Source of the DNA: Henckelia pumila
Taxonomy: Eukaryota; Streptophyta; Magnoliopsida; Lamiales; Gesneriaceae
Direction of reading: 5' to 3'
Assembly: GCF_033568475.1 (NCBI RefSeq)
Contig: NC_133122.1
Span: 160,358,130-160,422,129, forward strand
Length of the DNA: 64,000 nucleotides
Below, in pieces: positions 36,241-48,059 of this stretch. A program made the position numbers and the translations under genes. The number at the start of each line of letters is the position of its first letter. Position 1 is the stretch's first letter. Under the pieces are notes generated by a model. That model worked only from the letters and a program-made list of their open reading frames with translations. It made no database searches and was not told the origin of the DNA.

Positions 36241-37483
36241 TCTATTACCTTACCTATCTAAAAGTGTGAATAAAAGGATAAAATTTTATCATTGTAAAAT
36301 AACAAATTTGCCGTTTTATTTACACTATAAGTAAGGTCATATAAAAATATATAGAGATATAAAAGTAAAAATAACATTTTAGTTGAGACATAAAAGTAAA
36401 TAAATATTTTTATTATATTATATGTACATATTAATATTCATAAATACATTATACATCTTCATTAAATTGCAACTAATGCGTCCATTAATACCATTACATA
36501 ATTCATTTTTTAATTATTTTTTTCGAAAAGAACTATTTTTTCATTTTTCACAATTTGTTTTTATTTATTTACACCTTATGTAATGTTCGGTAATATAAAA
36601 ATATATAAGAATAAGATAAATTTTAGTTTGTGGTTTAATTAATGAGTTACAGTTAATCAAATAGATAAATAAATTTTTAAAAGAATAAAAGAAAAATTAA
36701 AACTTAAGGTATTAATATAAAAAGTTATAATTAAAAAAATATAAGAATATAAATCTTGAAAAAGAACAAAACTAAAAACTAAAATTTACGGTAATAATAT
36801 TAAAAGTTAGAGTTAAAAACATATTTACGAAATTAATGCAGGAGTATAAATTAAATCTATTATCTACCTAAAAATGTGAATAAAAAAGGTAAATTTTATC
36901 ATTGTGAAAACTATCTATCTATCTATTATTTATTACCTATCTAAAAGTGTGGATAAAAGGGTAAAGTTTTATCATTGTGAATCTATTACCTATCTAAAAT
37001 TGTGAATAAAAAGGTAAAGTTTTATCATTGTGAAATAACAAATTTGCAATTTTATTTACACTACAAGTAAGGTCATATAATAATATATAGGGATATAATA
37101 CAAGTTAAATGACAAATAATAAAAATAATATACAAGTTAGAAAATTTATATACCACAAAAGAACAAAAAAAAACATGCGAGTTAAATGATCAAAATAAAA
37201 ACAATATACAAGTGACATGATTAAAAATGAAAATGCATCGTAATATGACTAAAAATGAAAAATTCAAGTTACAAGATTGAAAATACAAATTCACCATTAA
37301 TATGACTAAAAATGAAAAAAAATGATCATTGTATTATTTCAGTTGATTTTCATAATTAATAATTAAAGTTTATATGATTTTTTATTATAAGGCCATGAAA
37401 ATCTCAATAATTATAAAAAATAATAAATAGATATATTATATAAACAAAGTGTCATCACGTGCATCGCATGTGCTGTTTACTAG
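36241..37483 (+). mobile_element. Helitron-like non-autonomous element
   Basis: The right end has the Helitron plan: a 7-bp stem CACGTGC (37456-37462), loop ATC, GCATGTG (37466-37472), then CTGTTTA and CTAG (37480-37483) followed by T. Candidate 5' ends begin TCTATTA after an A at 36241, 36856 and 36982, each followed by AAAAxTGTGAATAAAA. Which 5' end pairs with the 3' end is unclear. No Rep/helicase is present. Confidence 0.5.
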
Positions 37484-37619
37484 TATTTTCATAAGTATGA
37501 ATGAAAAATACAGGACGTCATAATATTTATTGTATTCTTGTTATTTAAAATTATATATAAACATATAATAATTATTTTTATAATTGTGTATACTGACATG
37601 ACCCTTACTAATATAGAAT
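37484..37619. other. Spacer, nothing recognised
   Basis: Short AT-rich stretch after the Helitron-like end. Confidence 0.5.
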
Positions 37620-37664
37620 CCTAGATCTGCCCTGTAGAGAAGCCCTCAGTTGGCTCATGGAGCT

Positions 37665-37924
37665 CTAATTTTCAAGCATCATTATAGAGTCTAATGCGCT
37701 TCTAGCTAGTTGTCAATGCTTTGAATAAAACGGCGCCTGGGAATTACTCTAGTTTTGGTTTAATTATTGATGACTGTAAAAATATGGCGTTGAAAATACC
37801 GTCATGTATCTTTATTTTTGCTCGTCGATCAGTGAATCAAACCGCTCATGTTCTAGCTCGAACAATTGGTTCTACAACTGATTTTGAAGGCCGAATTGAT
37901 GTAATAGATTCGAATTTAGTTTAA
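37665..37924 (+). pseudogene. RNase H-like (RVT_3) relic, copy 1
   Basis: Encodes IIIESNALLA, then after a frameshift near 37710 VNALNKTAPG, FGLIIDDCKNM and FARRSVNQTAHVLAR. This is the ESDAxxVxxALN / FxxRxxNxxAHxLAR pattern of plant RNase H-like domains associated with LINE-type reverse transcriptases. The catalytic aspartate of ESDA is asparagine here. A copy lies at 39935-40185. Confidence 0.75.
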
Positions 37925-38149
37925 TACGAAATATGTTTTCCCTAAAAAAACTAATTTTCGAATTTTAAAAATAAAAAATTAATCAAATTATTTGCCGATG
38001 TCGGGGCAAAAAATATGATATGATGGCTGCGGGGTGGAGTGAGGTGGCGAAGAGCTAATGGCGGAGGAAGATTGTGTGTAAATGGACGGTGGTGGACTAA
38101 TCTAGAATGCTTGATGGATGGTCGGTTCTAGTGATGTTACATGTTTGGT

Positions 38150-38889
38150 TAGGGGCCGACTCAAAAAATTTGGTCAGAGGGGCACAATTATGGACGGAAC
38201 TATGTGTTGTTTCGCCCGGGTGGTCGCTTGGACGAACTAATTTTTTTACGTATTTTTTATACATTGCATTTAGTCAATTTTGTCAAAATCCCTGTGAACA
38301 ATTTTAAAAATAAAAAGATAAAAGCTCAACACATAAAAAAAAATAGAGAGCTTAGAAAATTTTAGTTTGAATAGAGATAAAAATATGGCTCCGTTATTGG
38401 ATACAATTCATAAAACAATCATGAATGTGCATTTTATATCAACTAAAAGACGGCCAGAAAAGTTAAAATATTATAATCAATTCATAATAATTCATTTACA
38501 ATTATTTGATGAGTTATTAAACATATTTTCTTTGAAATACAATACATCAATATTATTTAAATTAACATCTACCATATTTTATTTAATAAAAAATTAATAT
38601 AAGTGCAAATTGCTCAAAAATCCCCAATGCAAACATGTTTTGCTCTGCACTCCCTGCCCACTTTTTTGTACCACAATTTTTGTTAATTTGTACCATATCT
38701 TGTATGATTTTGTACCACATATTATATTGTTTTGTACCACATTTTATGATTAGGGACCCCAAAGCAAAATATGTTTGCATTTGGGGATTTTGAGCAAATT
38801 GCCCTTAATATAAATATACACTAATAATTTTTTAAAAAAATTTGAGGGGGGGCCATGCCCTCTCCGGACCCTACATGGGTCCGCCCCTG
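38150..38889. mobile_element. hAT-like non-autonomous element (740 bp)
   Basis: Ends TAGGGGCCGAC and, inverted, CAGGGGCGGAC. 8-bp flanks TGTTTGGT (38142-38149) and TGTTTGGC (38890-38897). An 8-bp target duplication and CAGGGGCGGA-type ends fit hAT elements. The paralogous site near 40352 lacks the insert. It contains a nested MITE and an AT-rich stretch without a recognised transposase. Confidence 0.75.
38603..38804. mobile_element. MITE nested in the hAT-like element (202 bp)
   Basis: TIRs GTGCAAATTGCTCAAAAATC and reverse complement ending TTTTGAGCAAATTGCCC. Perfect 9-bp target duplication TTAATATAA at 38594-38602 and 38805-38813, fitting a Mutator-like origin. It has two GTACCACA-rich half-sites inside. 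Confidence 0.88.
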
Positions 38890-39065
38890 TGTTTGGCCAC
38901 TTTAAACTTGATGATTTTTTTTTTTAAAAAAATGGTTTCATTAAAAAGAAAATATTGCTAATGTAATTCTTATCGAACGTACATACAATACAATTATGCA
39001 GCGCCATCATATTTCTCGAACGAGTTAATATTTGAATAACAATAAAAATCCGTTTTTTTTATAGT

Positions 39066-39900
39066 ATTTTCACATAACACTCCAATTAGGTGAGAGGAAA
39101 ATAGAGCAATAATTGGGTACTACACAATTACAAATCCACCATTTCAAATAACGGGGTGTATTCATTCAATCACTCTAAGAATTTTAGTAACTTATGCTCA
39201 TCAACGTGAGTACCAATGCCTAAAGAAAAAAAAAAAAATCAACGTGACCAACGCCAGAAAAGTGAGGTCAAGAGGCAAAATTTAACGTGAGTTAGCAAGC
39301 CATTTATTTCCTTCCCCATTAAAAAAAAATCTAGAGGTAATTACGTTGGATATTGAAAATAATACACATTCGATAGTTACATTTAATTTTCAGATTTAAT
39401 GTCTAATTAGAAATTGATCTAATCAAATATTATATGTAGTAAAATTTTTAAATCTCACTACATGCAATATTTTGAAATATGATATATAATATAGTTTTAT
39501 GAATAAAGATCCTAGATTTGCCAATACATGAAATCCCTATATAAGAAAAAATTGAACATCATGATATATGTTGTATATATCCATCTTAAGAATTAACGGG
39601 GGAAAATATGAAACACCTAATTCAAAATTTAAAATCAAATATAAAAATGAGCTCCATTGATAGGCGCGCCATGAATTGATTTTTTTCCATAAACCTACCT
39701 GTATATATAAAAAAGAAATCAGTACAGGAGAGAGGGACTATACCAATACCTTTCTAGTAACAACAACAATAAGATTCAAATTTTAGTGCTAACTCTAATA
39801 TATGGAAAGCCCACTTTCTCGAGTCTACAGATCCCTTTGAGACGACCTGTAAATCCCTAGGCTGAACAGTTCTTGTCCCAAACCGTGAACACCCCCTAAT
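39066..39900. repeat. Non-coding; left part duplicated at 40.36-40.54 kb
   Basis: 39075-39330 shares ACACTCCAATTxGGTGAG, AATAGAGCAATAATT, ATCAACGTGACCAA and AAAAGTGAGG with 40364-40540. The rest is AT-rich with nothing recognised. Confidence 0.7.
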
Positions 39901-39934
39901 TAAGTATTAGAGAGGCCAAATGAGCTCTAATTTT

Positions 39935-40185
39935 CAAGCATCATTATAGAGTCTTATGCGCTTCTAGTTAGTTTTTAATTCTTTGAATAAAAGGTCTGAG
40001 GATTACTTTAGTTTTGATTTAATTATTTATGATTGTAAAAACATAACGTTAAAAATATCGTCATGTACTTTTACTTTCGCTCGTCGATCAACGAATAAGT
40101 AGCTCATGTTCTGATTCGAACAATTGATTCTACAATTGATTTTGAAGGCCGAAATGATGCAATAGCTTCGAATTTAATTTAATGA
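39935..40185 (+). pseudogene. RNase H-like relic, copy 2
   Basis: Paralog of 37665-37924 with more lesions: the active-site block reads ESYALL and stops interrupt the frame. The downstream GGGGTGGAGTGAGGTGGCGA block is shared with 38030-38060, so the duplication extends beyond the domain. Confidence 0.7.
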
Positions 40186-40540
40186 AATACATTTCCGCTA
40201 AAAGAAAGGCGAAAAATAGGATGCAATGGTGGCGGGGTGGAGTGAGGTGGCGAAGAGCTAATGGCGGAGGAAGATTGTGTGAAAATGGACGGTGGCGGAC
40301 TACTCTAGTCCGATAATGATTGATGGATGGATGGTCGGTTCTAGTGATGTTACATGTTTTACAGCTACACTCCAATTTGGTGAGATGAAAATAGAGCAAT
40401 AATTTAATTACAAATCCACCATTTCTAATACACTATGCGAATCAACGTGACCAATGCCGGAAAAGTGAGGGAAAGAGGAAAATTTTTAACGTGAGTGAGC
40501 AAGTCATTTATTTCCTTTACCACTAAAATAAAATTTATAA

Positions 40541-40809
40541 GTAATAAGAACCTTGACCTCTCCAAAATTTAGGAAAGGTGTTGCCATCAGACTAAGTGAT
40601 CATTGACACTTCTTTGTTTAAAAATAAAATAAAATAAAATTTAGAGGTAATTACTCGATAGTTACATTTAATTTTCAGATTTAAATTCTAATTAGATATT
40701 AATCTAATAATTGATTGTTCGACAAATATTATACGGTAAATTGGATATAAATACCCAATCAAAAACTTGATGAAGTTGGATGTTTAATTTTGGTAGAATG
40801 GATGTTTAA
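40541..40809. other. Spacer, nothing recognised
   Basis: AT-rich sequence; the array begins abruptly at about 40810. Confidence 0.5.
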
Positions 40810-42680
40810 TTCTCATACCACAATTAGACGTTATTATACTTTATTTTCAAGCAAATGTACTACATATCGTTATAAATAGTACTGCGTTTCTGACCAAGCA
40901 CCAACACCACAATGTAAAATATTTATGTAAGATGTACCAAATTTAACAAATTCGCATACCACAATTAGACATTATTATACTGTCAAGCAAAAGTACTACG
41001 TATCGTTACAAATGGTACTGCGTTTTTGATCACGCACCAACACCACAATATAAATATGTATGGAAGATGTACAAAATTTAACAAATTTTCATACCACAAT
41101 TAGACGTTATTATACATCATTTTCAAGCAAAAGTACTACGTATAGTTACAAATGGTAGTGCGTTTCTGATCACGCACAAACACCATAATGTAAAACATGA
41201 ATGGAAAATGTACCAAATTTAACAAATTTTCATACCACAATTAAACGTTATTATACTTCATTTTCAAGCAAAAGTACTACGTATAGTTACAAATGGTACT
41301 GCGTTTCTGATCACGCCCCAACACCACAATGTAAAACATGTATGAAAGATGGACCAAATTTAACCAATTTTCATACCACAATTAGATGTTATTATACTTT
41401 ATTTTCAAGCAAATGTACTACATATCGTTATAAATGGTACTGCGTTTCTGACCAAGCACCAACACCACAATGTAAAATATTTATGAAAGATGTACAAAAT
41501 TTAACAAATTCGCATACCATAATTAGACATTATTATACTTTATTTTCAAGCAAAAGTACTACGTATTGTTACAAATGGTACTGCGTTTTTGATCACGCAC
41601 CAACACCACAATGTAAAACATGTATGAAAGATGTACCAAATTTAACAAATTCTCATACCACAATTAGATGTTATTATACATCATTTTCAAACAAAAGTAC
41701 TACGTATAGTTACAAATGGTACTGCGTTTCTGATCACGCACCAACACCATAATGTAAAACATGAATGAAAGATGTACCAAATTTAACAAATTCTCATATC
41801 ACAATTAAACGTTATTATACTTCATTTTCAAGCAAAAGTTCTACGTATAGTTACAAATGGTACTGCGTTTCTGATCACGTCCCAACACCACACTGTAAAA
41901 CATGGATGAAAGATGTACCAAATTTAACCAGTTCTCGTACCACAATTAGACGTTATTATACTTCATTTTCAAGCAAAAATACTACGTATAGTTACAAATG
42001 ATACTACGTTTCTGATCACGCACCAACACCACAATGTAAAACATATATGGAAGATGTACCAAATTTAACAAATTCTCATGCCAAAATTAAACGTTATTAT
42101 ACTTCATTTTCAAGCAAAAGTACTACGTATAGTTACAAATGCTACTGCATTTTTAATCACGCAACAACACCATAATGTAAAACATGTATGAAATATGTAC
42201 TAAATTTAACAGATTCTCATACCACAATTAGATGTTATTATACTCATTTTCAAGTAAATGTAATACGTATCAATATAAATGGTACTGCGTTTCTGAACCA
42301 TGCACCAACACCACAATTCGAGTTTATTATACTTTATTTGCTAACTAAAGTACTACGTATAGATATAAATGGTACTGTGTTTCTGATCACGCACCAACAC
42401 CACAATGTAAAACATGTATGAAATATGTACCAAATTTAACAAATTCTCATACTACAATTAGACGTTATTATACTTCAGTTTTAAGCAACGATACTACATA
42501 TAAATACAAATGGTACTATGTTTCTGACCACTCACCAACACCATAATATAAAACATGTATAGAAAATGTACCAAATTTAACACATTTTCATACCACAGTT
42601 AGATGTTATTATATTTTATTTGCTAGCTAAAGTACTACATATAGATATAAATGGTACTGCATTGTTGACTACTTCATTTC
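40810..42680 (+). repeat. Array of 141-bp units, forward arm (copy 2)
   Basis: About 13 units, most spaced exactly 141 bp (CACCAACACC at about 41317, 41457, 41598, 41739, 41880). Two frames stay open across units, giving a 47-residue repeat (MKDVPNLTN...YYTSFSSKSTTY...). The open frame follows from the unit length; no start context or homolog supports a protein. Confidence 0.92.
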
Positions 42681-43270
42681 AAGCTAAAGTATTTTGGTTT
42701 ATACTATAAAATTAGACATTTGATGTGTAAACATGTGTTAATCACCATGGATGATACAAAATCAGGACATTGCATGCATAGATAAATTTGTTTTAACCAT
42801 AGATATTACAAGCATATACAATGAATACATATACATATGTTTGTTAAGAACCATATATGCTACTAAATTAGACATTAGAGTGCATAAACACATGTTTATG
42901 CATAAAATATCTAATTTTATAGCATCAATGATGATTGACACATGTTTATGCATGAAATGACTAATTTTATTGCATATATAGTGACTAACAAACACATGTA
43001 TATGTATCCATTGTATATATTTGTAACATATATGGTTAAAACAACATTATGTATGCATCCAATGTCCTAATTTTGTAACATCAATGGTGATCAACACATG
43101 TTTACACATCAAATGTCTAATTTTGTAATATCAATAATGATTATCACATGTTTATGCATTCTAATGTCGAATTTGATAGCATGTATGGTGATTAACAAAC
43201 ACATGTATATGTTTGTAGCATCTATGGTTAAAACAACCTTATGTATGCATCCAATGTCCTAATTTTGTAA
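42681..43270. repeat. Centre of the palindromic array (copy 2)
   Basis: Homologous to 31501-32105 with the same short inverted repeats (CACATGTTTATGCAT and relatives). Confidence 0.8.
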
Positions 43271-44290
43271 CATCAATGGTGATGTTGGTGTGTGTTCAGA
43301 TGTAGCATTGGTTATATTGAACTGTAGTATAATAGATCAAAAATAAAGTATAATAGAGATTATTTGTGGTATGATGGTTTGTTAAATTTGATACATCTTC
43401 CATGCATGTTTACTATGGTGGTGTTGGTGCGCAGTCAGAAATGCAGTATCGGTTTTAGAGCCCAGTAGTATAATATATGGAAAATGTGGTATAATAGAGG
43501 CTATTTGCAGTATTATGTGTTGTTAAATTTGGTACATCTTCCATACATATTTTACCATGGTGGTGTTGGTGCATGGTCAGAAACGCAGTACTGGTTATAT
43601 TGTCCGATAGTACAATATATAAAAAATGAGGTATAATAGAGGCTATTTGAGGTATTATTTGTTTTTAAATTTTTTACATCTTCCATGCATATTTACCATG
43701 GTAGCATTGGTTCGTGGTAAGAAACGCAGTACTAGTTATATTGATCAGTAGTACAGTATAGAAAAAGAAGTATAATAAAGGCTATTTGCGGTATGAGTTT
43801 ATGTTAAATTTGGTACATCTTCTATACATGTTAACCATGGTGGTGTTGGTGCGCGGTCAGAAACGCAGTAATGATTATATTGTCCCGTAGTACAATATAT
43901 GCAAACTGAGGTATAATGGAGGCTATTTGCGGTATTATATGTTGTTAAATTTGGTACATCTTCCAACATGTTTACCATGGTGGTGTTGGTTCGTGGTCAG
44001 AAACATAGTACTAGTTATATTAATCAGTAGTACAATAGATGGAAAATGAAGTATCATAGAGACGATTTGCGGTATGAGTTTATGTTAAATTTGGTATATC
44101 ATCCATACATGTTTACCATGGTGGTATTGGTTCATGGTCAGAAATGCAGTACCAATTATATTGACTAGTAGTACAATAGATGGAAAAAAAAGTATGCTAG
44201 AGACTTATTGTGGTATAATGTTATGTTAAATTTGGTACATCTTTCATACTTTTTACCATGACGGTGTTGGTGTGAATTAAAAAACATAGT
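43271..44290 (-). repeat. Array, reverse arm (copy 2)
   Basis: About seven units reading TGGTGGTGTTGGTG...GTTAAATTTGGTACATCTTC, inverted with respect to 40810-42680. Homologous to 32106-33010. Confidence 0.9.
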
Positions 44291-44757
44291 ACTAGCTGTA
44301 TTAACTTGTAGTACATTATTAGACAAGTGTAGTATAAAATTAGTTTAACTTGGTATAATATTTTGGTACTAGGTCAGAAACATAGTACCAGTTGTATTGA
44401 CTCGTGGTACATTAACAGGTAAATGTAGTATAACATTGGTTATGTGAAGTATCATTTTTTGTCAAATTTTGTATAAAAGTGTGACGTAATCAATTTATAA
44501 GTGTTAACAACCACAACCGACACATATTAGAGATTCAATAAATGAAAATTACACATCCATTCTGCCAAAATACAGTACAAACTTCATCAAGACAGTTATC
44601 CATCCGATCAAAATACAGTACAAAATATACCAAAACTAATTGTCCACTCCATTCTCATTTTCCTGAATCCATTTTCATCAACCCATATTCGTCATTTAGT
44701 ATGGTTGCAGCAACGTGTGCCACTTGTACCGTCTATGTTGAAATCAGTCTGATAATT

Positions 44758-44919
44758 TCATGTAAAAGGGTCATCGCCAGCATAGCACTCCGTCCATAAG
44801 CAAGTAAGCACACCACAATCGGGAATAGTCCCATGGTTTCTACACTTTGGGAATCCCACGTTGTAATTGGCAAAGTCAACATCCTTGAAAATCCTCAAGT
44901 ATCCTAACAAAAATTCAAC
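44758..44919 (-). pseudogene. Ulp1-like exon, copy 2
   Basis: Same exon as 33419-33607, with acceptor TGTGTCCAA weakened (AA instead of AG). It reads VEFLLGYLRIF then CRNHGTIPDCGVLTCLW. The DCG cysteine is kept, but the oxyanion-position Gln is His, and a two-base deletion changes the C-terminus. Judged non-functional. Confidence 0.6.
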
Positions 44920-45059
44920 TTGGACACAAATCAAATTATTGTAATAGTAAACTAATTGAATCACATAATGACGGAGGTACAATAATGCAATACTTAAAAA
45001 CTTTCTCGCACTTGTCCTGTCATATGGACTGTTTGTTGAGTTCCTCAGCACTAATTTTC

Positions 45060-45800
45060 TTTTTCATTACTCCACACAAATAGAAACCAATGGGATCTCA
45101 CACCAATAGGAAATAATACATATTTGCATATCTACATTACTTTCTTATCCTACTCGTTTTCGAACCATTTCTAAATCAAAAAATAAAACATGTCATAAAT
45201 ATGATAAACAACTTTCACGGTAACAAAGCAGAAAAAATACAATTAAAAGAAAAGATTTTTTTAGTTTGAACAGTCTATACCTTATTTTCCCCAAAAAAAA
45301 TCATTGATAAATCAAGTTTGAACTGTTAAAAAAACTTCACATCACTTAACAACCAACCTAGCAATTTTATTAAAAAATTGCAATGAGTCAACGAAGATTT
45401 ACAATTTTTTTTTTGAAAAACCCACAGCCTAAGCATGCTGCGTAAGCATAGAATGCATATAAATATCACGTTATCTACCATTAAATAACACCCAATTCGC
45501 AAGACACCGGACAAGCTCTACAATCAACCGAATAATCATTCCCCATTTATTACCACATCACACACCATTCCAAAAAAAAAAAAATTAGAACAGTGTGAGA
45601 GTATGTCCCTCGCCCTAAAATAATTAGTCTCAATAATTGATATCTCAAATACCAATATCATAACCCTATATCTTATTTTTTACACCAACTTGCAATCCAA
45701 AATCCTACTTTACAAATTAATAAGAACACAATCATATAACATAAAAATTCAAAAATAGAGCAAACCGAGTTGAAAGAGATTAATGGCGAATACATGCATG
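45060..45800. other. Spacer, nothing recognised
   Basis: AT-rich DNA between the second array element and the aquaporin promoter. No terminal inverted repeat matching 27949-35880 was seen, so the second copy appears to be partial. Confidence 0.5.
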
Positions 45801-46090
45801 AATACACTTATATATAATTTAATTTTAATAAATGTTGCCGCATCATCTTGTGTTGCTTAATTATCACATGAATTACTCGACTTGTATATATATAATACAA
45901 ATTGAAATTCAACTCAAATAATGTGTTTAGGCCAATCAGATAACAGGGGAGGTGAGTGGTGGGGTAGCTAGGCTCACTCAAATGATGAAAGAAATTAAAC
46001 AAGTGAAAAATAATTAATTTGTTGAATGGATGGGGCGGCAAATTTTAATAGATATAATCATATGTATCATTCTCTTATATATTCTTCCCC

Positions 46091-46098
46091 TATAAATA
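46091..46098 (+). promoter_or_regulatory. TATA box of the PIP2 gene
   Basis: TATAAATA preceded by CCCC, 95 bp upstream of the ATG. The leader to the ATG is AC-rich (CATCGCCACACAG, then AACAAAAACAAGAAAG), typical of plant 5' UTRs. Confidence 0.7.
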
Positions 46099-46185
46099 TC
46101 ATATCATATCCCTCCACTACTCCATATATCACTCATCATCGCCACACAGATTAACAAAAACAAGAAAGAAATTAAATTTTAGCAA

Positions 46186-47999
46186 ATGGGCATTAAGGAT
46201 GTTGAAGGTGGCGCCACCGAATTCTCCGCCAGAGACTACCACGACCCACCGCCGGCTCCGCTGGTGGACCGGGAGGAGCTGGGGAAGTGGTCGTTTTACA
46301 GGGCCATAATTGCTGAGTTCATTGCCACCCTCTTGTTCTTGTACATTACTGTGTTGACTGTGATTGGGTACAGCAGCCAGAACGCCGCCGATCAGTGCGG
46401 CGGCGTTGGCATTCTCGGAATTGCTTGGGCCTTTGGTGGCATGATCTTCATCCTTGTTTACTGCACCGCTGGCATTTCCGGTTAGTTTAGAGTACTATAA
46501 TATTCTCTTCTTTTACGTTACGTACATATATAATTCTGATTTTAACGTAAACTAATTAATTAAGTCTATTAAAATGTCTTTATTTTTTGTTTGAGATATA
46601 TATTTAATGTCTTTTCGATATATTGAGCTTATGTATTTTGTTGGGTTCGAGCTTTCAAATTTTGACGTCCATTTATATCCGGATAGATACACAAGAAAAG
46701 TAGTCAACTTTATTGCTGGAAAACAAGACATTATTATCATTAAAAAATACTTGAATTTTTATATGCAATTTTTCTCAAAATGATCAATTCGTTGAATTTT
46801 AATGGTAAGAGATTGTGTTACTTAAGATTTGATTACATATTTACTTTATTGGTCTACTAATTCCCATTAGCTAGCTCGACTACTTTTAAGGCAAAACAAT
46901 ATTTGCTAACAAGTTGTTGATGGATGTGTGCAGGAGGGCACATCAACCCGGCGGTGACATTCGGATTGTTCCTAGCTCGTAAAGTGTCGCTGGTTCGCGC
47001 CATCCTCTACATGGTGGCTCAATGTTTGGGAGCCATCTGCGGCTGTGGGCTCGTCAAGGCATTCCAAAAGTCCTACTACGTTCGATACGGAGGAGGCGCC
47101 AACATGTTGAACGATGGCTACAGCAAAGGCACCGGTCTCGCAGCCGAGATCATCGGCACATTCGTGCTCGTTTACACCGTCTTCTCCGCCACAGACCCCA
47201 AGAGAAATGCCAGAGACTCCCATGTCCCGGTGCGTGCGTGGACAAATTAATTAATTATGAGTTTTCGAACCCATGCAAATTTTAATTTTGGTTTTGAATC
47301 TAGTTCGTTAAGTACGTGGTTTCATGTTCATGTTTTGAATTCGACTACAGGTTCTGGCACCACTCCCCATTGGGTTTGCCGTGTTCATGGTTCATTTGGC
47401 GACTATCCCAATTACAGGGACCGGTATCAATCCGGCCCGGAGCTTCGGAGCTGCCGTAATCTTTGGCAAAGATAAGGCCTGGGATGATCAGGTATTTAAT
47501 TATAGGGGAAATTGCATATATTACCCTTGTGAAATCTCGGGTTTGCTGATAACCCCTATGAAAGTTTCTTAACCAAATAACTCCCTGTGATTTTAGATAT
47601 GTAGCAAGCAAACCTTTACAGCTAAAAAATGACGAAAATACCGTTATTTTTAGCTGAAAATGGCGTGCATGATACATATCTAGAATCAGAAGGGGTTATT
47701 AGCTTTAAAAAATTTCATAGGGGGTTATCAGCAAACAAGAGATTTCACAAGAATAATATATGCAATTTCCCCTTAATTTATATGCTAGCCAACAGGATCA
47801 GTTTTGTACTTAAGAAAATGTTACAAAATACCAATTTATATTAATTTAATTAGCACATTATTTAATTATGTTTTTACAGTGGATTTTTTGGGTTGGGCCC
47901 TTCATCGGAGCCGCAATTGCAGCCATCTATCACCAGTTTATACTAAGGGCAGGAGCAATCAAAGCTCTGGGTTCATTCAGGAGCTCTTCTAATTATTGA
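46186..47999 (+). CDS. PIP2: PIP2-type plasma-membrane aquaporin
   Basis: A water channel of the plasma membrane. Four exons, 46186-46480, 46934-47229, 47351-47491 and 47880-47999, give 283 residues with all junctions GT-AG and in phase. There are six membrane segments and two NPA boxes, [12 protein letters not shown] and [12 protein letters not shown]. Selectivity-filter residues fit F-H-T-R ([16 protein letters not shown], and T and R of the second NPA loop). Gating features of PIP2 are present: N-terminal DREEL acidic pair, loop B phosphosite in ARKVSLVRA, loop D histidine in RDSHVPV, and C-terminal phosphosite region [11 protein letters not shown]. The short N-terminus and long C-terminus separate it from PIP1. 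Start: the ATG in AGCAAATGGG is the first in the leader. Intron 3 holds a MITE. Confidence 0.97.
47505..47772. mobile_element. MULE-type MITE, copy 4, in PIP2 intron 3
   Basis: 268 bp. TIRs GGGGAAATTGCATATATTAC and reverse complement ending GCAATTTCCCC. Flanks TTAATTATA and TTAATTTAT (near-match). It starts 13 bp after the exon 3 donor and ends 107 bp before the exon 4 acceptor, so splice sites are intact. Confidence 0.9.
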
Positions 48000-48059
48000 G
48001 AATATTGGAAAGTAAAATGTAATATGGGTTACAAATTTTCCCATATGTGTCCTTTTATA

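Noticed and set aside
38367..38597. Possible transposase fragment in the hAT-like element
   Set aside because: The 76-residue frame has no hAT dimerisation or DDE-type motif that I can recognise.
41201..42001. Open frames of 183 and 78 residues with a 47-residue repeat, a possible repeat protein
   Set aside because: They follow from a 141-bp satellite whose period is divisible by three. Neighbouring units carry stops, and there is no promoter, splice structure or recognisable domain.
46972..47223. Open frame on the - strand within PIP2 exon 2
   Set aside because: Mirror frame of a conserved aquaporin exon with GC-rich third positions.
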